This document shows positions 7,875-17,057 of a DNA stretch of 42,277 nucleotides, piece after piece. The notes beneath the pieces are model-generated. The model was not told the DNA's origin. It did not search any database and worked only from the letters and a program-made list of their open reading frames with translations. Each line of letters begins with the position of its first letter. Position 1 is the first letter of the stretch. A program made the position numbers and the translations under genes. This DNA is from Candidatus Chloroheliaceae bacterium (GTDB taxonomy: Bacteria; Chloroflexota; Chloroflexia; Chloroheliales; Chloroheliaceae), in the NCBI GenBank assembly GCA_013390945.1, contig JACAUC010000019.1, positions 1-42,277 of the forward strand. Direction: 5' to 3'.

Positions 7875-10655
7875 CTATTTGATCTCTTTCAGTTCCAAAT
7901 CTTTTCGGGCCTTCATCACACCCTCCTCCTGCGAATAGCGGATGCGGAAGCCTAACTTTTTACAGACTCGCTGCATATCCCGATTATCCAGCAGAATGTC
8001 CCCAACGATCCGGGACATTTTTTCTTCCTCCCCAATTTCAACTAAGCGTTGCAACAAGACACTACCTAAGCCATGCCCTTGACATCTATCGCTGACCAGA
8101 ATAGCGAAATCTCCTTCACCAGTATCACGAACTCTGGTTAAGCGACCTACTCCCAAAATTTCGTGTTGCCCGGTCTGAGGGTTTTTATAATCCGCCACCA
8201 ATACCATTGTCCGGTCATAGTCAATGAAACAAATCCTAGTTAACCGTTCGTGTTCAATGCGCTGGCTTAGCCCGATCATATGGAAATAGCGGAAATAGAC
8301 GCTCCGATCTGAGAGGGTCTGATGAAACTTAGCCATCGCAGGCTCATCTTCGGGACGAATCGGGCGAATGGTAAGTTGCTCTAGTTCGTCTTTTTCTTGT
8401 AGCTCCCAATGGCTAATATACTGGATGGGATAAGGGCGAATGGCAAGTTTTGGCAAAGTCTCCTCGGTAATCTCCGGTTCGTGGATAATCACCCGCGCAT
8501 CCAACGCGACCAAGCCTTCGTTCGAGATAACCAGTGGGTTTATTTCGATCTCTTTAATCCAACGCTGCTCCACTACCAATTGACTAAAGCGTACTACGAT
8601 TTGGTCAAGGGCCGCTAAATCCACCGCTGGACGACCACGCGCCCCTTTAAGGGCTTGGAAGACGTTGGTGCGCTCGATCATTCTACGGGCTAAAGTAGTG
8701 TTAAGCGGGGGTAGCCCTAGGGCGCGGTCTTTGTAGACTTCCACCAGTTCTCCACCCGAACCAAAAAGCAAGACCGGACCAAGTTGGGGGTCAATGCAAC
8801 TACCCACAATAAGCTCATAGCCCTTCAATTTTAGCATCGGCTGGACGGTAACACCTAAGAAATGTGCGGGGCCAAACTCGGCACTGACAGACTCTTTAAT
8901 CAGCTTATAAGCGTATCGTACTGCCTTTTCGTCGCGCAGATTTAGCCTTACACCGCCCACTTCACTCTTGTGGGTGATGGTTTGCGATAAGAGCTTGAGT
9001 ACCACCGGGTAGCCAATTTCCTCGGCCAACTTGATAGCTTCCTCTTCGCTGGTGGCTACGCGCGTCTCAACGGTTGGGATACCATAAGCCTTTAGAATTT
9101 CTTTGGACTCAAACTCGGTTAAGGTAGTTCGCCCGGCCTGACGAGCCGCCTCTACTAATCTTTCAGCCTGCACCCGCCCAGAAGTATCTTCATCCTCCCA
9201 AGTCGAAAGGGCAGGGGTTTCGTACAAGCTGTTCAGGTTATAATTATAATGCCACATATGGTTAAAAATCTGAACAGCCGTATCTGGGTAGGGGAAAGTG
9301 GGAATATTGGCATTGTTTAGAATAGCCTTACCTTCCGCAACCTCGGCTCCACCCATCCAACTGGCAAGAATGGGCTTATCGTAAGTTTTGGCATATTGCT
9401 TGAGATGTTCTGCCGTTTGGGTAGGATTGGTCATAGCTAGGGGAGCCAGAATAACCAGTAGCCCATCGCTATTAGGATCGTTGGCGGCAATTTCAAGAGC
9501 TTTGGAGTAACGTTGTGGCCCGGCATCGCTCACAATATCCACCGGATTCATGTGGCTCCAGTGGGCAGGAAGAAGCTTATTTAGCCCGCTTACGGTCTCT
9601 TCCGACAGAGGGGTTAGTTCGCCACCGCCACTAGTCAAAACATCGGTAGCAATGACCCCCGGCCCGCCAGCGTTAGTCAGGATGGTTAGGCGTGGCCCTC
9701 TAGGGCGAGGCTGATTGGCTAACACCTCCGCCATATAGAAGAGTTCGGAGATATTATTTACCCGCAAAACCCCACAACGGCGGAAAGCAGCATCTAACGC
9801 CTCATCACTGCCCGTTAGGGAACCAGTGTGAGAGGCAGCGGCTCTAGCAGCGGCCTGAGTATGGCCCGATTTTAGGACGATGATCGGCTTGGTCAAGGCT
9901 ACCTCACGGGCAGCAGAAAGGAAGGCCCGCGCGTCGCCAATGGTCTCCATATAGATGACAATGCTTTTGGTATGTGGGTCATTGCCTAAATAATCAATCA
10001 GATCGCCCCAACCCACATCCAACATTGACCCAATCGAGATAAAATTGCTGAAGCCCACATTTTCGCAAAGACTCCAGTCGAGTACGGCGGTTCCAAGCGC
10101 ACCACTTTGGCTAATAAAGGCCACATTGCCCAACCGAGCCATATTACCAGCAAAAGTGGCATTGAGGCCCGTCACAGGATTCATTATACCGAGGCAATTG
10201 GGGCCAAGCACTCGCATCTGCCGCGCCCGCACCAAAACTTGTTGCTCTAATTCGATTCCGGCTGGGCCACACTCTTTAAAACCGGAAGAAATAATAATCG
10301 CACCTTTTACATTAGCCTCCGCGCATTGGCCGATAAAGGCTGGAACCTCGGCGGCAGGTGTAACAATTATTGCCAAATCTACCAGAGCAGGTATATCCGC
10401 CACCGTTGGATAGGTTTTGATACCTAAGATACTCGGTTGCTTGGGATTGACTGGAAAAACCGTTCCCCCGAACGGATTGCTAATTAAATTCCAGAGCAAA
10501 TTGCGACCAACACTACCCAATTTTTCGGTAGCACCAATTACGGCGACGTTCTTCGGGGCGAAGATAGCGTCGAGGGGGTGTCGTTGGTCATAGTAAGAAC
10601 TAGTAGAGATCATTGCTGAGTTATTTAGCAAACGCTCCTCTCGATTAAGCTGCAT
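7875..10655 (-). CDS. ADP-forming acyl-CoA synthetase (alpha-beta fusion) with C-terminal GNAT domain
   Basis: A 926-residue protein. Order: CoA-binding domain ([10 protein letters not shown] near residue 41), succinyl-CoA-ligase-like domain with SHTGS (His276), ATP-grasp beta domain starting near 510 with THKSEVGG (His562), then a GNAT acetyltransferase domain (about 760-920). The architecture matches the Pat-type protein lysine acetyltransferases and the bifunctional acetate-CoA ligases. Both histidines that carry phosphate in archaeal ADP-forming synthetases (families known from His254-alpha and His71-beta) appear to be present. An active enzyme is therefore plausible: acetyl-CoA + ADP + Pi to acetate + ATP + CoA, reversibly. 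AAAGGA precedes the ATG, and the gap to hydA is 10 bases. Operon membership suggests coupling to hydrogen metabolism. Confidence 0.88.
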   Translation of the reverse strand: MQLNREERLLNNSAMISTSSYYDQRHPLDAIFAPKNVAVIGATEKLGSVGRNLLWNLISNPFGGTVFPVNPKQPSILGIKTYPTVADIPALVDLAIIVTPAAEVPAFIGQCAEANVKGAIIISSGFKECGPAGIELEQQVLVRARQMRVLGPNCLGIMNPVTGLNATFAGNMARLGNVAFISQSGALGTAVLDWSLCENVGFSNFISIGSMLDVGWGDLIDYLGNDPHTKSIVIYMETIGDARAFLSAAREVALTKPIIVLKSGHTQAAARAAASHTGSLTGSDEALDAAFRRCGVLRVNNISELFYMAEVLANQPRPRGPRLTILTNAGGPGVIATDVLTSGGGELTPLSEETVSGLNKLLPAHWSHMNPVDIVSDAGPQRYSKALEIAANDPNSDGLLVILAPLAMTNPTQTAEHLKQYAKTYDKPILASWMGGAEVAEGKAILNNANIPTFPYPDTAVQIFNHMWHYNYNLNSLYETPALSTWEDEDTSGRVQAERLVEAARQAGRTTLTEFESKEILKAYGIPTVETRVATSEEEAIKLAEEIGYPVVLKLLSQTITHKSEVGGVRLNLRDEKAVRYAYKLIKESVSAEFGPAHFLGVTVQPMLKLKGYELIVGSCIDPQLGPVLLFGSGGELVEVYKDRALGLPPLNTTLARRMIERTNVFQALKGARGRPAVDLAALDQIVVRFSQLVVEQRWIKEIEINPLVISNEGLVALDARVIIHEPEITEETLPKLAIRPYPIQYISHWELQEKDELEQLTIRPIRPEDEPAMAKFHQTLSDRSVYFRYFHMIGLSQRIEHERLTRICFIDYDRTMVLVADYKNPQTGQHEILGVGRLTRVRDTGEGDFAILVSDRCQGHGLGSVLLQRLVEIGEEEKMSRIVGDILLDNRDMQRVCKKLGFRIRYSQEEGVMKARKDLELKEIK

Positions 10656-10665
10656 GGTTATCCTT

Positions 10666-11961
10666 TCATGACTCCCGTTCGATTTCGAGTCTTAGGAAAT
10701 GAGTGGCACAAGAAATACAGGGATCATAATTGCGGATAGCTTGCTCACATTTCCAAGTGAGTTCCTCTTTAGGCAAGTTAAGGTGCTGTTCCACAAAATA
10801 TTTAAGGTCTTTCTCAATGATGCTCTGATTCTGAGAAGTGGGCGGAATAATCGTAGCATCCAAAATTAAACCCTGCTCATCTAGTTCGTAGCGGTGATAG
10901 AGAATACCACGTGGTGCTTCCGAAGCAGAGTGACCGATACTAGGGCGCGGCTCTACTTTTAGTGAGGGCTGGTTTGGAACCTCGTACTCGTCAATCAGAC
11001 GCAGGGCTTCATCGCAAGCATGGAGAATTTCAACCGCACGAACAATAATACTTTGGAAAGGATTCAAGCAAGTGGCTCCCAATCCAGCAGCGCGAGCGGC
11101 TTCTTTGGCGATAGGCGAAAGGCGCTCAAAAGCCAAATTATAGCGAGCCAGAGGGCCAACAAAATAGGAACCCCGTTCCTTGAGCCGAGCATGGAGCGCA
11201 TTAGAGTACGGCACTTGCTCCTCGATAAAATGGTCATCGTACTCGTGTACACCGATGTTCAAACCCTTGTTGGAAACCACGCGCCCTTCATTGAGCGGAT
11301 ACTCACCCGGATAGTCCAACGCGACAAACTCGTAAGATTGCTCAAAGTTGGGGAAAGGTAAACTTGCAGCCCAACCTACCGACTCAAGGGCGGCTTCTCG
11401 CGCCCATTTTAGCCGCTCGGCTAACTGGGCAAAATCCTTTTTCTCTGGCACTTTGTAGAAGCCGCCTACCCTAAGATTAATTGGGTGAATCTCTCTGCCG
11501 CCCAGCAGGGTAACGATCTGGTTTCCTACCTTTTTCATCTGAAGGCTACGCTGCACGATTTCAGGATGATCTTTTGCCATCTCAATAGCATCGGCATAAC
11601 CTAAGAAATCTGGCGCATGTAGCATAAAGACGTGTAGGACGTGGCTTTCGATCCACTCTCCACAATAGATCAGCTTGCGGAGGGCACGAATTTGGTCATC
11701 CACCTTGAGACCAAAGGCATCTTCCATAGCCTGTACTGCCGTCACCTGATAAGCGATGGGGCAAATACCACAGATGCGAGCCGTAATATCCGGGACTTCT
11801 TCGTAATGGCGACCGCGCAGAAAGGCTTCAAAAAAGCGGGGTGGCTCATAAATCTTCAATTGTACATTTTCAACTAGATCATCTTTGATCTTTACATATA
11901 GCGCACCTTCACCCTCGACACGGGTGAGGTTGTCTACTCTGATTGTTCTAGTGGTGTTCAT
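10666..11961 (-). CDS. hydA: [NiFe]-hydrogenase large (alpha) subunit, group 3b type
   Basis: A 431-residue catalytic subunit that carries the NiFe(CN)2CO site. The L1 motif RICGIC gives Cys64 and Cys67. The L2 motif [10 protein letters not shown] gives Cys415 and Cys418 plus His421, the usual processing point. Ten residues follow that His and would be removed by the maturation protease at the operon end. Group 3b enzymes are cytoplasmic, NADP(H)-linked and partly oxygen tolerant; some also reduce sulfur or polysulfide. The ATG at 11961 was preferred to the in-frame GTG at 11970. Both overlap the end of hydD. Assignment to 3b rests on the hydB-G-D-A gene set around it. Confidence 0.93.
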   Translation of the reverse strand: MNTTRTIRVDNLTRVEGEGALYVKIKDDLVENVQLKIYEPPRFFEAFLRGRHYEEVPDITARICGICPIAYQVTAVQAMEDAFGLKVDDQIRALRKLIYCGEWIESHVLHVFMLHAPDFLGYADAIEMAKDHPEIVQRSLQMKKVGNQIVTLLGGREIHPINLRVGGFYKVPEKKDFAQLAERLKWAREAALESVGWAASLPFPNFEQSYEFVALDYPGEYPLNEGRVVSNKGLNIGVHEYDDHFIEEQVPYSNALHARLKERGSYFVGPLARYNLAFERLSPIAKEAARAAGLGATCLNPFQSIIVRAVEILHACDEALRLIDEYEVPNQPSLKVEPRPSIGHSASEAPRGILYHRYELDEQGLILDATIIPPTSQNQSIIEKDLKYFVEQHLNLPKEELTWKCEQAIRNYDPCISCATHFLRLEIERES

Positions 11962-12739
11962 GGGCTTCACTCTCTTTTTTGAAAGGGGCAGCGTTAGCGT
12001 TACAACCTCTAAATACTCTTACAATTTGCTCTTCGGTGGCACCAAGTTGACTCCAGTGCTTGCTAAGGGAGGCGGTATTGGCTCGTTCTTTGGGGCCATA
12101 GCACCCATAGCAGCCCCGATTATAAGAAGGGCAGAGGGCACCACAGCCAGCACGGGTCACTGGCCCAAGACAAGGAGTACCATGGGCGCTCATCACGCAA
12201 ACTACCCCACGCCGCTTACATTCAAGACAAAGGCTAGAAGTAGGAATCTCTGGTGTCCGTCCGGTAATCAAAGCACTAATAACTTCGATCAATTGCTCTT
12301 TGCTGACGGGACAGCCAGCCAACTCGTAATCCACCTTAATATGATCTGAAATAGGGGTAGACTTTTCGAGAGTACTGATGTATTCGGGCTGAGCATAGAC
12401 GATTCTAGTAAACTCACGCACATCTTTAAAATTGCGGAGTGCCTGAATGCCACCGGACATCGCGCAAGCCCCAATTGTGACCACATACTTTGAGTTGTGA
12501 CGTACTTCTTGGACATGTTCAAGGGCCGCCGGGGTAGTAATAGAGCCTTCGACTAGTGAAATATCATAAGGTCCTTTTGCCATTGTCCTAGATACTTCGG
12601 GAAGGTTGGCAATTTCGACTGCCCCGGCAACCGAAAGTAGATCATCTTCACAATCTAGTAAGCTCAACTGGCAACCACTACAGGAGGCAAACTTCCAGAC
12701 GGCCAGTTTTGGTTTTCTTTTTATTTGAGGTAACATCAT
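11948..12739 (-). CDS. hydD: [NiFe]-hydrogenase small (delta) subunit
   Basis: A 263-residue electron-transfer subunit related to the 20-kDa/NuoB family. Predicted ligands of the proximal [4Fe-4S] cluster are Cys20 and Cys23 (CSGCQ), Cys92 (GACAMSGG) and Cys143 (AGCP). A further Cys-rich stretch (CLECKRRG...GCYGCYG, about residues 165-215) should hold additional clusters. There is no Tat signal, which fits a cytoplasmic enzyme. The ATG at 12739 overlaps the hydG stop codon as ATGA, pointing to translational coupling; an ATG at 12760 is a weaker alternative. The 3' end overlaps the start of hydA. Confidence 0.92.
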   Translation of the reverse strand: MMLPQIKRKPKLAVWKFASCSGCQLSLLDCEDDLLSVAGAVEIANLPEVSRTMAKGPYDISLVEGSITTPAALEHVQEVRHNSKYVVTIGACAMSGGIQALRNFKDVREFTRIVYAQPEYISTLEKSTPISDHIKVDYELAGCPVSKEQLIEVISALITGRTPEIPTSSLCLECKRRGVVCVMSAHGTPCLGPVTRAGCGALCPSYNRGCYGCYGPKERANTASLSKHWSQLGATEEQIVRVFRGCNANAAPFKKESEAHEHH

Positions 12740-13551
12740 ATGTCTCGCTTTCCCAGCCAATCTTTTACTAGATCAAACCGAAATATCGGGCCATCCTTGC
12801 AAATGAATATAGGCCCAAGCTGACAATGACCACAAAAGCCAGTGGCACATTTCATATTGCGCTCGATGGAAACGAAGATTTTGTTTTGGCTTACCTCACG
12901 TTTTTCAAGTTCCATCACAGTGTAGCGCATCATTATCTCTGGGCCGCAGACCAGTGCTACCGTTCTAGCTGGATCAAAATGTCCTCTGGGAATAAGGGTA
13001 GTAATCACTCCGACATCCCCATGCCAGCCACCAACCGGGCTATCCACCGTCACTTCGACTTGGACATCTAAAAGTCCGCGCCAACGTTCAAGCTCGTGGC
13101 GATAAAGTAAATCCTGGGGGGTACGCGCCCCATAAAGCAAGACCACTTTGTTATACTTCTCACGGTCCGAAAGGACTTGATAGAACGCTGGACGTAGCGG
13201 AGCCAAACCAAGGCCACCCGCTATAATTACTATATCGTTCCCTTCCGCTTCCTCAACGGGCCAGTGAGTACCAAAAGGCCCACGCACCGCTAAAAGATCA
13301 CCGCGTTTAAGTTTATCCATTACCTTTGTTACCGCCCCTACCGAGCGGATAGTATGGGTCAAATGTTTGGCTTGGGCCGGATCGCCACTTACCGAAATCG
13401 GAACTTCCCCGGCCCCTGGCAGGTAAAGCATATTAAACTGCCCCGGCACAAAAGAGACGGCTCCTCGCTCATCCACCGGGTCAAGTTGGAGTGTAAAGGT
13501 GTCTACGGTCTCCCGATGCACCTGGTGTACTCGAAACAGATGTGGAAGCAT
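12736..13551 (-). CDS. hydG: Hydrogenase gamma subunit: FAD/NAD(P)-binding reductase with [2Fe-2S] site
   Basis: A 271-residue protein of the ferredoxin-NADP reductase / dihydroorotate dehydrogenase electron-transfer family. The FAD-binding barrel comes first (PGQFNMLY near residue 36). The NAD(P)-binding domain follows ([13 protein letters not shown] near 109). The C terminus has four Cys in the [2Fe-2S] pattern: Cys235, Cys240, Cys243 and Cys251. In group 3b hydrogenases this subunit passes electrons between NADP(H) and the iron-sulfur chain. It should not be confused with the [FeFe]-hydrogenase maturase that is also called HydG. Stop and start overlap with hydD; 42 bases separate it from the upstream cyclic-nucleotide-domain gene. 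Confidence 0.92.
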   Translation of the reverse strand: MLPHLFRVHQVHRETVDTFTLQLDPVDERGAVSFVPGQFNMLYLPGAGEVPISVSGDPAQAKHLTHTIRSVGAVTKVMDKLKRGDLLAVRGPFGTHWPVEEAEGNDIVIIAGGLGLAPLRPAFYQVLSDREKYNKVVLLYGARTPQDLLYRHELERWRGLLDVQVEVTVDSPVGGWHGDVGVITTLIPRGHFDPARTVALVCGPEIMMRYTVMELEKREVSQNKIFVSIERNMKCATGFCGHCQLGPIFICKDGPIFRFDLVKDWLGKRDI

Positions 13552-13593
13552 ATTAACCGAGCCTCCTAACTTTCTTATTTTGACGATTAAAAA

Positions 13594-14055
13594 TTAAAAA
13601 TGAATACCATAAACATCTAAAAGTTGGAGTCTAGTCGCTTGGAGTCGGTTTACTACCGTTTCACTGATACGCTTCATAAACGCATAGCCTAACTCATGGT
13701 CTTCCTCGCATTGTCCGCGCAGCCATTCTCCATCAAAGACAAGGGCATTGGTAGCCTCCATTGCACGGGCATCAAAGTGCCAAGTGTAGGGTGGAAAGAG
13801 CCATGACCAACCAAGAATCTCATTTTGGCCGGTAGTCTGGATCGTGATGGAGCCATGTACCAACGTAGGTACTTCCACCGCCACTTTGCCCTCATTCAAA
13901 AGATAGAACTGCCGCGCTTTTTCGCTCTGATGAAAAATATACTCTCCAGCCTTAAAGCTTACCGGAGTGGCCTGTTCAGCTAACCGCGAAATATACTTGG
14001 CATCTATACCTTTGAAAAAAGAGTGTGCCGCCAAAAGTTGTTCAAAGTTTTCCAC
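13594..14055 (-). CDS. Cyclic-nucleotide-binding-domain protein without DNA-binding domain, hydrogenase-associated
   Basis: A 153-residue single-domain protein of the CRP/cNMP-binding fold. It has a beta roll (FFKGIDAKYISRLAEQATPVSFKAGEYIF...) and a C-terminal helix, and no helix-turn-helix. The phosphate-binding cassette is atypical: LGWSWLFPPYTWHFDARA (about residues 81-98) replaces the usual GE-x-A-L pattern, although Arg97 is kept. The GTG at 14055 follows GAGGAGAAAATTG and overlaps the hydB stop, so it was chosen over the in-frame ATG at 14160, which lies deep inside hydB. Being inside a hydrogenase operon, it may sense a ligand and modulate the enzyme directly. That is inference; the ligand could be a nucleotide or something else. 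Confidence 0.85.
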   Translation of the reverse strand: MENFEQLLAAHSFFKGIDAKYISRLAEQATPVSFKAGEYIFHQSEKARQFYLLNEGKVAVEVPTLVHGSITIQTTGQNEILGWSWLFPPYTWHFDARAMEATNALVFDGEWLRGQCEEDHELGYAFMKRISETVVNRLQATRLQLLDVYGIHF

Positions 14056-15205
14056 CAATTTTCTCCTCTTGCTTGTTGGTACTTTCCTGAATTGCCCGGA
14101 TCTCTTCTGTAATATCAATGTAGGCGGGACACCATGTAATACAACGCCCACATCCGACACAGCCCGACCTGCCGAATTGGTCTAACCAAGTAGCAAACTT
14201 GTGCATCAACCACTGGCGATAACGGGATCTGAGTGGGGTGCGTACATTTCCGCCATGAATATAAGAGAAAGTCATCGTAAAGCACGAATCCCACTTTTTA
14301 CTATGTGCCGTCGTTTCGCCCGTCACGTCAATCGTATCGTGGGTAGTAGTACAAAAACAGGTGGGACAGACCATAGTACAACTGCCACAACCCAAGCATC
14401 GTTCGCCTAGCTCATCCCATTGAGGATGCTCATAGCTGTTATAAAGCAACTCTTTCAGGTCAAGCGGTTCCAAAGTACGACCCATCTGTTGTGTGGTGGC
14501 CTCTACCAAAGCTTCAGCCGCTTCAATTTGGGCTGGGCTGGCGGGCTGGTGAGTTACCGCTTGCATTACGTCGGCTCCCGCAGAACTGCCAATTTCCACT
14601 AGGAAATAGTGGTTAGTCCCGGTTAAAACTTCGGTTAGAGCCAAGTCAAAACCGCTAGTAGCTTTGGGTCCCGTCTTCAATGAAGCACAAAAGCAGGTTC
14701 CACCAGCCTGTACGCAGTTAACCGCTACTACAAAGATATTTTCCCGACGGGCTTTGTAATCCGCATCCACAAAACGTCCTTGCAAAAAGACCTGATCTTG
14801 CGCCGCAATGGCCTGCAATTCACAAGCCCGCACCCCTATAAAAGCTAACTTGGGAGGTTCTTCAATCGCTGTAGTAACCTGAAACCCGTCGGCGGTGGTA
14901 TTGGTGCGCCACAGGTAGCTAACCGGCGGATGTAAATATTTTTTCCAAGAGTGTGGTCCAACGGTATAACCGAAAAGCGCGTCATCCTCGCGCCTCTTGA
15001 GGCGATAAGTCCCTTTGCCCTGCACATCAGTCCAACCAATCGGTAATTTGGTGTAAGAGGTCATCTCATCATAAATTATCGCGCTATCCCGGATAGTGGG
15101 GCCGACCACCTGATAAGTCCGTTCAGCTAAAACGTCTAGTAATTGCTGAAAATCTGACTGCTCTATTACAACTAAATCACCGTTCTCAAGCAATAGATTT
15201 ACCAT
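14042..15205 (-). CDS. hydB: Hydrogenase beta subunit, iron-sulfur protein
   Basis: A 387-residue subunit. The N-terminal two thirds resemble the sulfhydrogenase beta / anaerobic sulfite reductase A family. A region of extra Cys (CVQAGGTCFC, about residues 164-173) is present. The C-terminal ferredoxin-like part has two clusters of Cys: CLGCGSCTMVCPTCFC from about residue 270 and CVGCGRCITWCP from about residue 349, each for a [4Fe-4S] cluster. It should extend the electron chain between HydD and HydG. The sequence at the start is GTG-ATG; ATG at 15205 is used, with GAAGGGG upstream. It is the first gene of the operon. Confidence 0.92.
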   Translation of the reverse strand: MVNLLLENGDLVVIEQSDFQQLLDVLAERTYQVVGPTIRDSAIIYDEMTSYTKLPIGWTDVQGKGTYRLKRREDDALFGYTVGPHSWKKYLHPPVSYLWRTNTTADGFQVTTAIEEPPKLAFIGVRACELQAIAAQDQVFLQGRFVDADYKARRENIFVVAVNCVQAGGTCFCASLKTGPKATSGFDLALTEVLTGTNHYFLVEIGSSAGADVMQAVTHQPASPAQIEAAEALVEATTQQMGRTLEPLDLKELLYNSYEHPQWDELGERCLGCGSCTMVCPTCFCTTTHDTIDVTGETTAHSKKWDSCFTMTFSYIHGGNVRTPLRSRYRQWLMHKFATWLDQFGRSGCVGCGRCITWCPAYIDITEEIRAIQESTNKQEEKIGGKL

Positions 15206-15400
15206 CACCTATATACCCCTTCGTACACTTCAGCGTGTAAATTACCCATGGCACATAGTACAAATGTATCAGGAAGACTATGTTGGCTAGGTTTGTTAAA
15301 TTTGTAACTAATCTCCCATAGGTAAGTGTAATGAATAAAAGTTAAAATGCCAATGGAAAAAGGTGTATATGCGGTAAACGCTATATTCAAATAATATTAA

Positions 15401-15428
15401 AATATCTAAATTTGACTGATTAGATATT
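15401..15428. promoter_or_regulatory. 9-bp inverted repeat upstream of the hydrogenase operon, candidate operator
   Basis: AATATCTAA (15401-15409) and TTAGATATT (15420-15428) are perfect inverted copies with a 10-base spacer. Their centres are 19 bases apart, about two helical turns, as expected for a dimeric regulator. It lies about 196 bases upstream of the hydB start in an A/T-rich tract. It matches neither a CRP nor an FNR consensus. Confidence 0.45.
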
Positions 15429-15601
15429 GCCACTTTGTTAGTTCACAATACAGCTTTTCCCCTTATCTTAATTTTAACATATATTATAGGGCTCGTCCGC
15501 TTTCCTAGGGTCAATTAGTCTAGTCTTATTAAGACATAGGTGATTATAACACATAGATACGATTTTTGCAAGATACAAACCGCCTTTGAATTTCCAAATG
15601 G

Positions 15602-15630
15602 TTGCCTAAGAAGAGTGAACGGGCTATAAT
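15602..15630 (+). promoter_or_regulatory. Sigma-70 type promoter for the type II NADH dehydrogenase gene
   Basis: TTGCCT (15602-15607) and consensus TATAAT (15625-15630) with a 17-base spacer. The predicted start near 15637 puts the following palindromic element inside the 5' leader, about 224 nt ahead of the ATG. Confidence 0.65.
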
Positions 15631-15645
15631 TACCATATATCCAGC

Positions 15646-15741
15646 GTATCATCTCAATAAGGTTTATTGAAACCAGTTTACATAAACCCGCCCCACCTTG
15701 GGCGTATGCCATACGCCCTACCCAAATTATTGTGATGATAC
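15646..15741. mobile_element. MITE-like palindromic element in the ndh leader
   Basis: A 96-bp element. The left end GTATCATCTCAATAA (15646-15660) is identical to the copy at 5349. The right end TTATTGTGATGATAC (15727-15741) is its inverted copy with one mismatch in 15. It is flanked by TATCCAGC (15638-15645) and TATCCAGT (15742-15749), an 8-bp duplication with one difference. The interior carries the GGGCGTATGCCATACGCCCTAC arm, slightly diverged. Confidence 0.78.
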
Positions 15742-15860
15742 TATCCAGTGACAAATAACAGGAAGCAGTGGATAGGGCGGTGATTGCCAAAGCTATTATA
15801 ATAGGTGTTGAGCTAAGGTCTAAGGTAAATTTAGCATATATCGAGAGGGCACTAATTTTT

Positions 15861-17057
15861 ATGAGGCGATTAGTTATTCTAGGAGCCGGGTATGGGGGTC
15901 TGACTCTAGCCAAGAAGCTTGATTCAGGTTCAAGTCAAAACAAGTGGGATATTACCCTGATAGACCAGCGGGACTATCACCTGATACAGGTACGAATACA
16001 TGAGGTAGCGGCAAATAGTATTCCAGCTTCACAGGCGAAAATCCCGCTTTCCGATCTTCTAAAGCATCACAAGGTTCAGCTTATTCAAGCAAAAATTACA
16101 AAAATTGATCCGGTGAGAAAAGGGATACATACTTCGGTTGGGCCACTCAAGTATGACCGTCTGGTAGTAGCGTTAGGAAGTGTTGCGGATCACCGAGGTA
16201 TTCCCGGTATGAAGGAACATACCTATTCGCTCAAAGATTTGGAGGATGCGGTAGCTTACCGCAAGGCGGTTGTGCGGGCTTTTCGGGAGGCTACTGCTCC
16301 AGAGGCCGAGCCGTTGCGTAAGAACGATCCACGCCTCACCTTTGCCATCCTTGGTGGTGGTCTGACAGGCACAGAACTAGCGGGAGAAATGGTAGATTTT
16401 TGCAAAGATTTAGCTACCAAGTTTCCGGCGGCCCGCAATGCTTACCGGATAGTGCTGGCAGAATTAACCCATCACCTTCTGCCAGAACTCGGCCCGGAAG
16501 TGGGCGATTACGCCAAAGAAGAACTGCGAGCGAAAAATGTAGCCGTACTTACCAATACTACAGTGATGGAGGTTGAGCCGGGCCACATTCACCTGAGCAG
16601 CGGCAAGGCCATCAATAGCAATGTAATTTGCTGGACAGGTGGCGTTCATGCTCCGCCGCTAATTAATGAGAGCGGCTTTAAGACCACCAAAGATGGGCGT
16701 ATTCCAGTAGATGCTTACCTACGTGCCGAGGACTTTGAGGAAGTTTACGCTTTGGGCGATAGTGCCTCTATTCACGACTCGCGCAACGACAAACAAGTAC
16801 CGCTAACGGGTCAATATGCCGAATTACAAGCCGGGTATCTCGCCGAATGTTTTAGCAAAGAACGACCGCCGGAACCCTATGCACCGTTCTCAATGGGCAT
16901 CTCCGTTTCGCTGGGGCGGCAGGAAGCGGTGAGCCTGAGTGGGCCGTTACGCCTCACAGGAGTACCTGGCCGAGTAGTCAAAGATTTAAGCTATACCAAA
17001 CATGAATTAGGCGTACGGGAGTTAATCCCAACCGTTCCTAAGTTGAAGCTAAGTTAA
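15861..17057 (+). CDS. Type II NADH dehydrogenase-like NAD(P)/FAD oxidoreductase
   Basis: A 398-residue flavoprotein. An N-terminal FAD-binding GxGxxG motif (LGAGYGG, residues 7-13) is followed by a second dinucleotide fold for NAD(H) (ILGGGLTGTELAGE, near residue 160), then a GDSAS flavin motif (near 300). NDH-2 enzymes move electrons from NADH to quinone at the membrane without pumping protons. A sulfide:quinone reductase is less likely because the conserved Cys pair is not evident. The start is the ATG before RRLVILGAG, with GAGAGG upstream; the longer frame to 15768 has no homology-like content. The 3' end overlaps the histidine kinase gene by 4 bases, convergently. Confidence 0.87.
   Translation: MRRLVILGAGYGGLTLAKKLDSGSSQNKWDITLIDQRDYHLIQVRIHEVAANSIPASQAKIPLSDLLKHHKVQLIQAKITKIDPVRKGIHTSVGPLKYDRLVVALGSVADHRGIPGMKEHTYSLKDLEDAVAYRKAVVRAFREATAPEAEPLRKNDPRLTFAILGGGLTGTELAGEMVDFCKDLATKFPAARNAYRIVLAELTHHLLPELGPEVGDYAKEELRAKNVAVLTNTTVMEVEPGHIHLSSGKAINSNVICWTGGVHAPPLINESGFKTTKDGRIPVDAYLRAEDFEEVYALGDSASIHDSRNDKQVPLTGQYAELQAGYLAECFSKERPPEPYAPFSMGISVSLGRQEAVSLSGPLRLTGVPGRVVKDLSYTKHELGVRELIPTVPKLKLS

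Larger units (their letters stand above)
15206..15860. other. Divergent intergenic region between the hydrogenase operon and ndh
   Basis: A 655-bp gap. It holds a 9-bp inverted repeat (15401-15428) on the hydrogenase side, a promoter for the dehydrogenase (15602-15630) and a palindromic element (15646-15741). Short reading frames at 15205-15390 (minus), 15515-15913 (minus) and the upstream extension of ndh from 15768 have no recognisable sequence or Shine-Dalgarno and are not called. I could not pick a convincing -35/-10 pair for the hydrogenase operon. Confidence 0.5.

Noticed and set aside
11885..12349. A 154-codon plus-strand frame opposite hydD
   Set aside because: It lies wholly opposite clear hydrogenase genes and shows no family features.
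15205..15390. A 61-codon minus-strand frame just before hydB
   Set aside because: No recognisable content or ribosome-binding site; it overlaps the likely leader of the hydrogenase operon.
15401..15430. FNR/CRP-type site for the hydrogenase operon
   Set aside because: The inverted repeat lacks the TTGAT-N4-ATCAA or TGTGA-N6-TCACA pattern, so the regulator is left open.
15515..15913. A 132-codon minus-strand reading frame upstream of ndh
   Set aside because: It runs through the palindromic element and the ndh promoter, has no Shine-Dalgarno and no family-like sequence.
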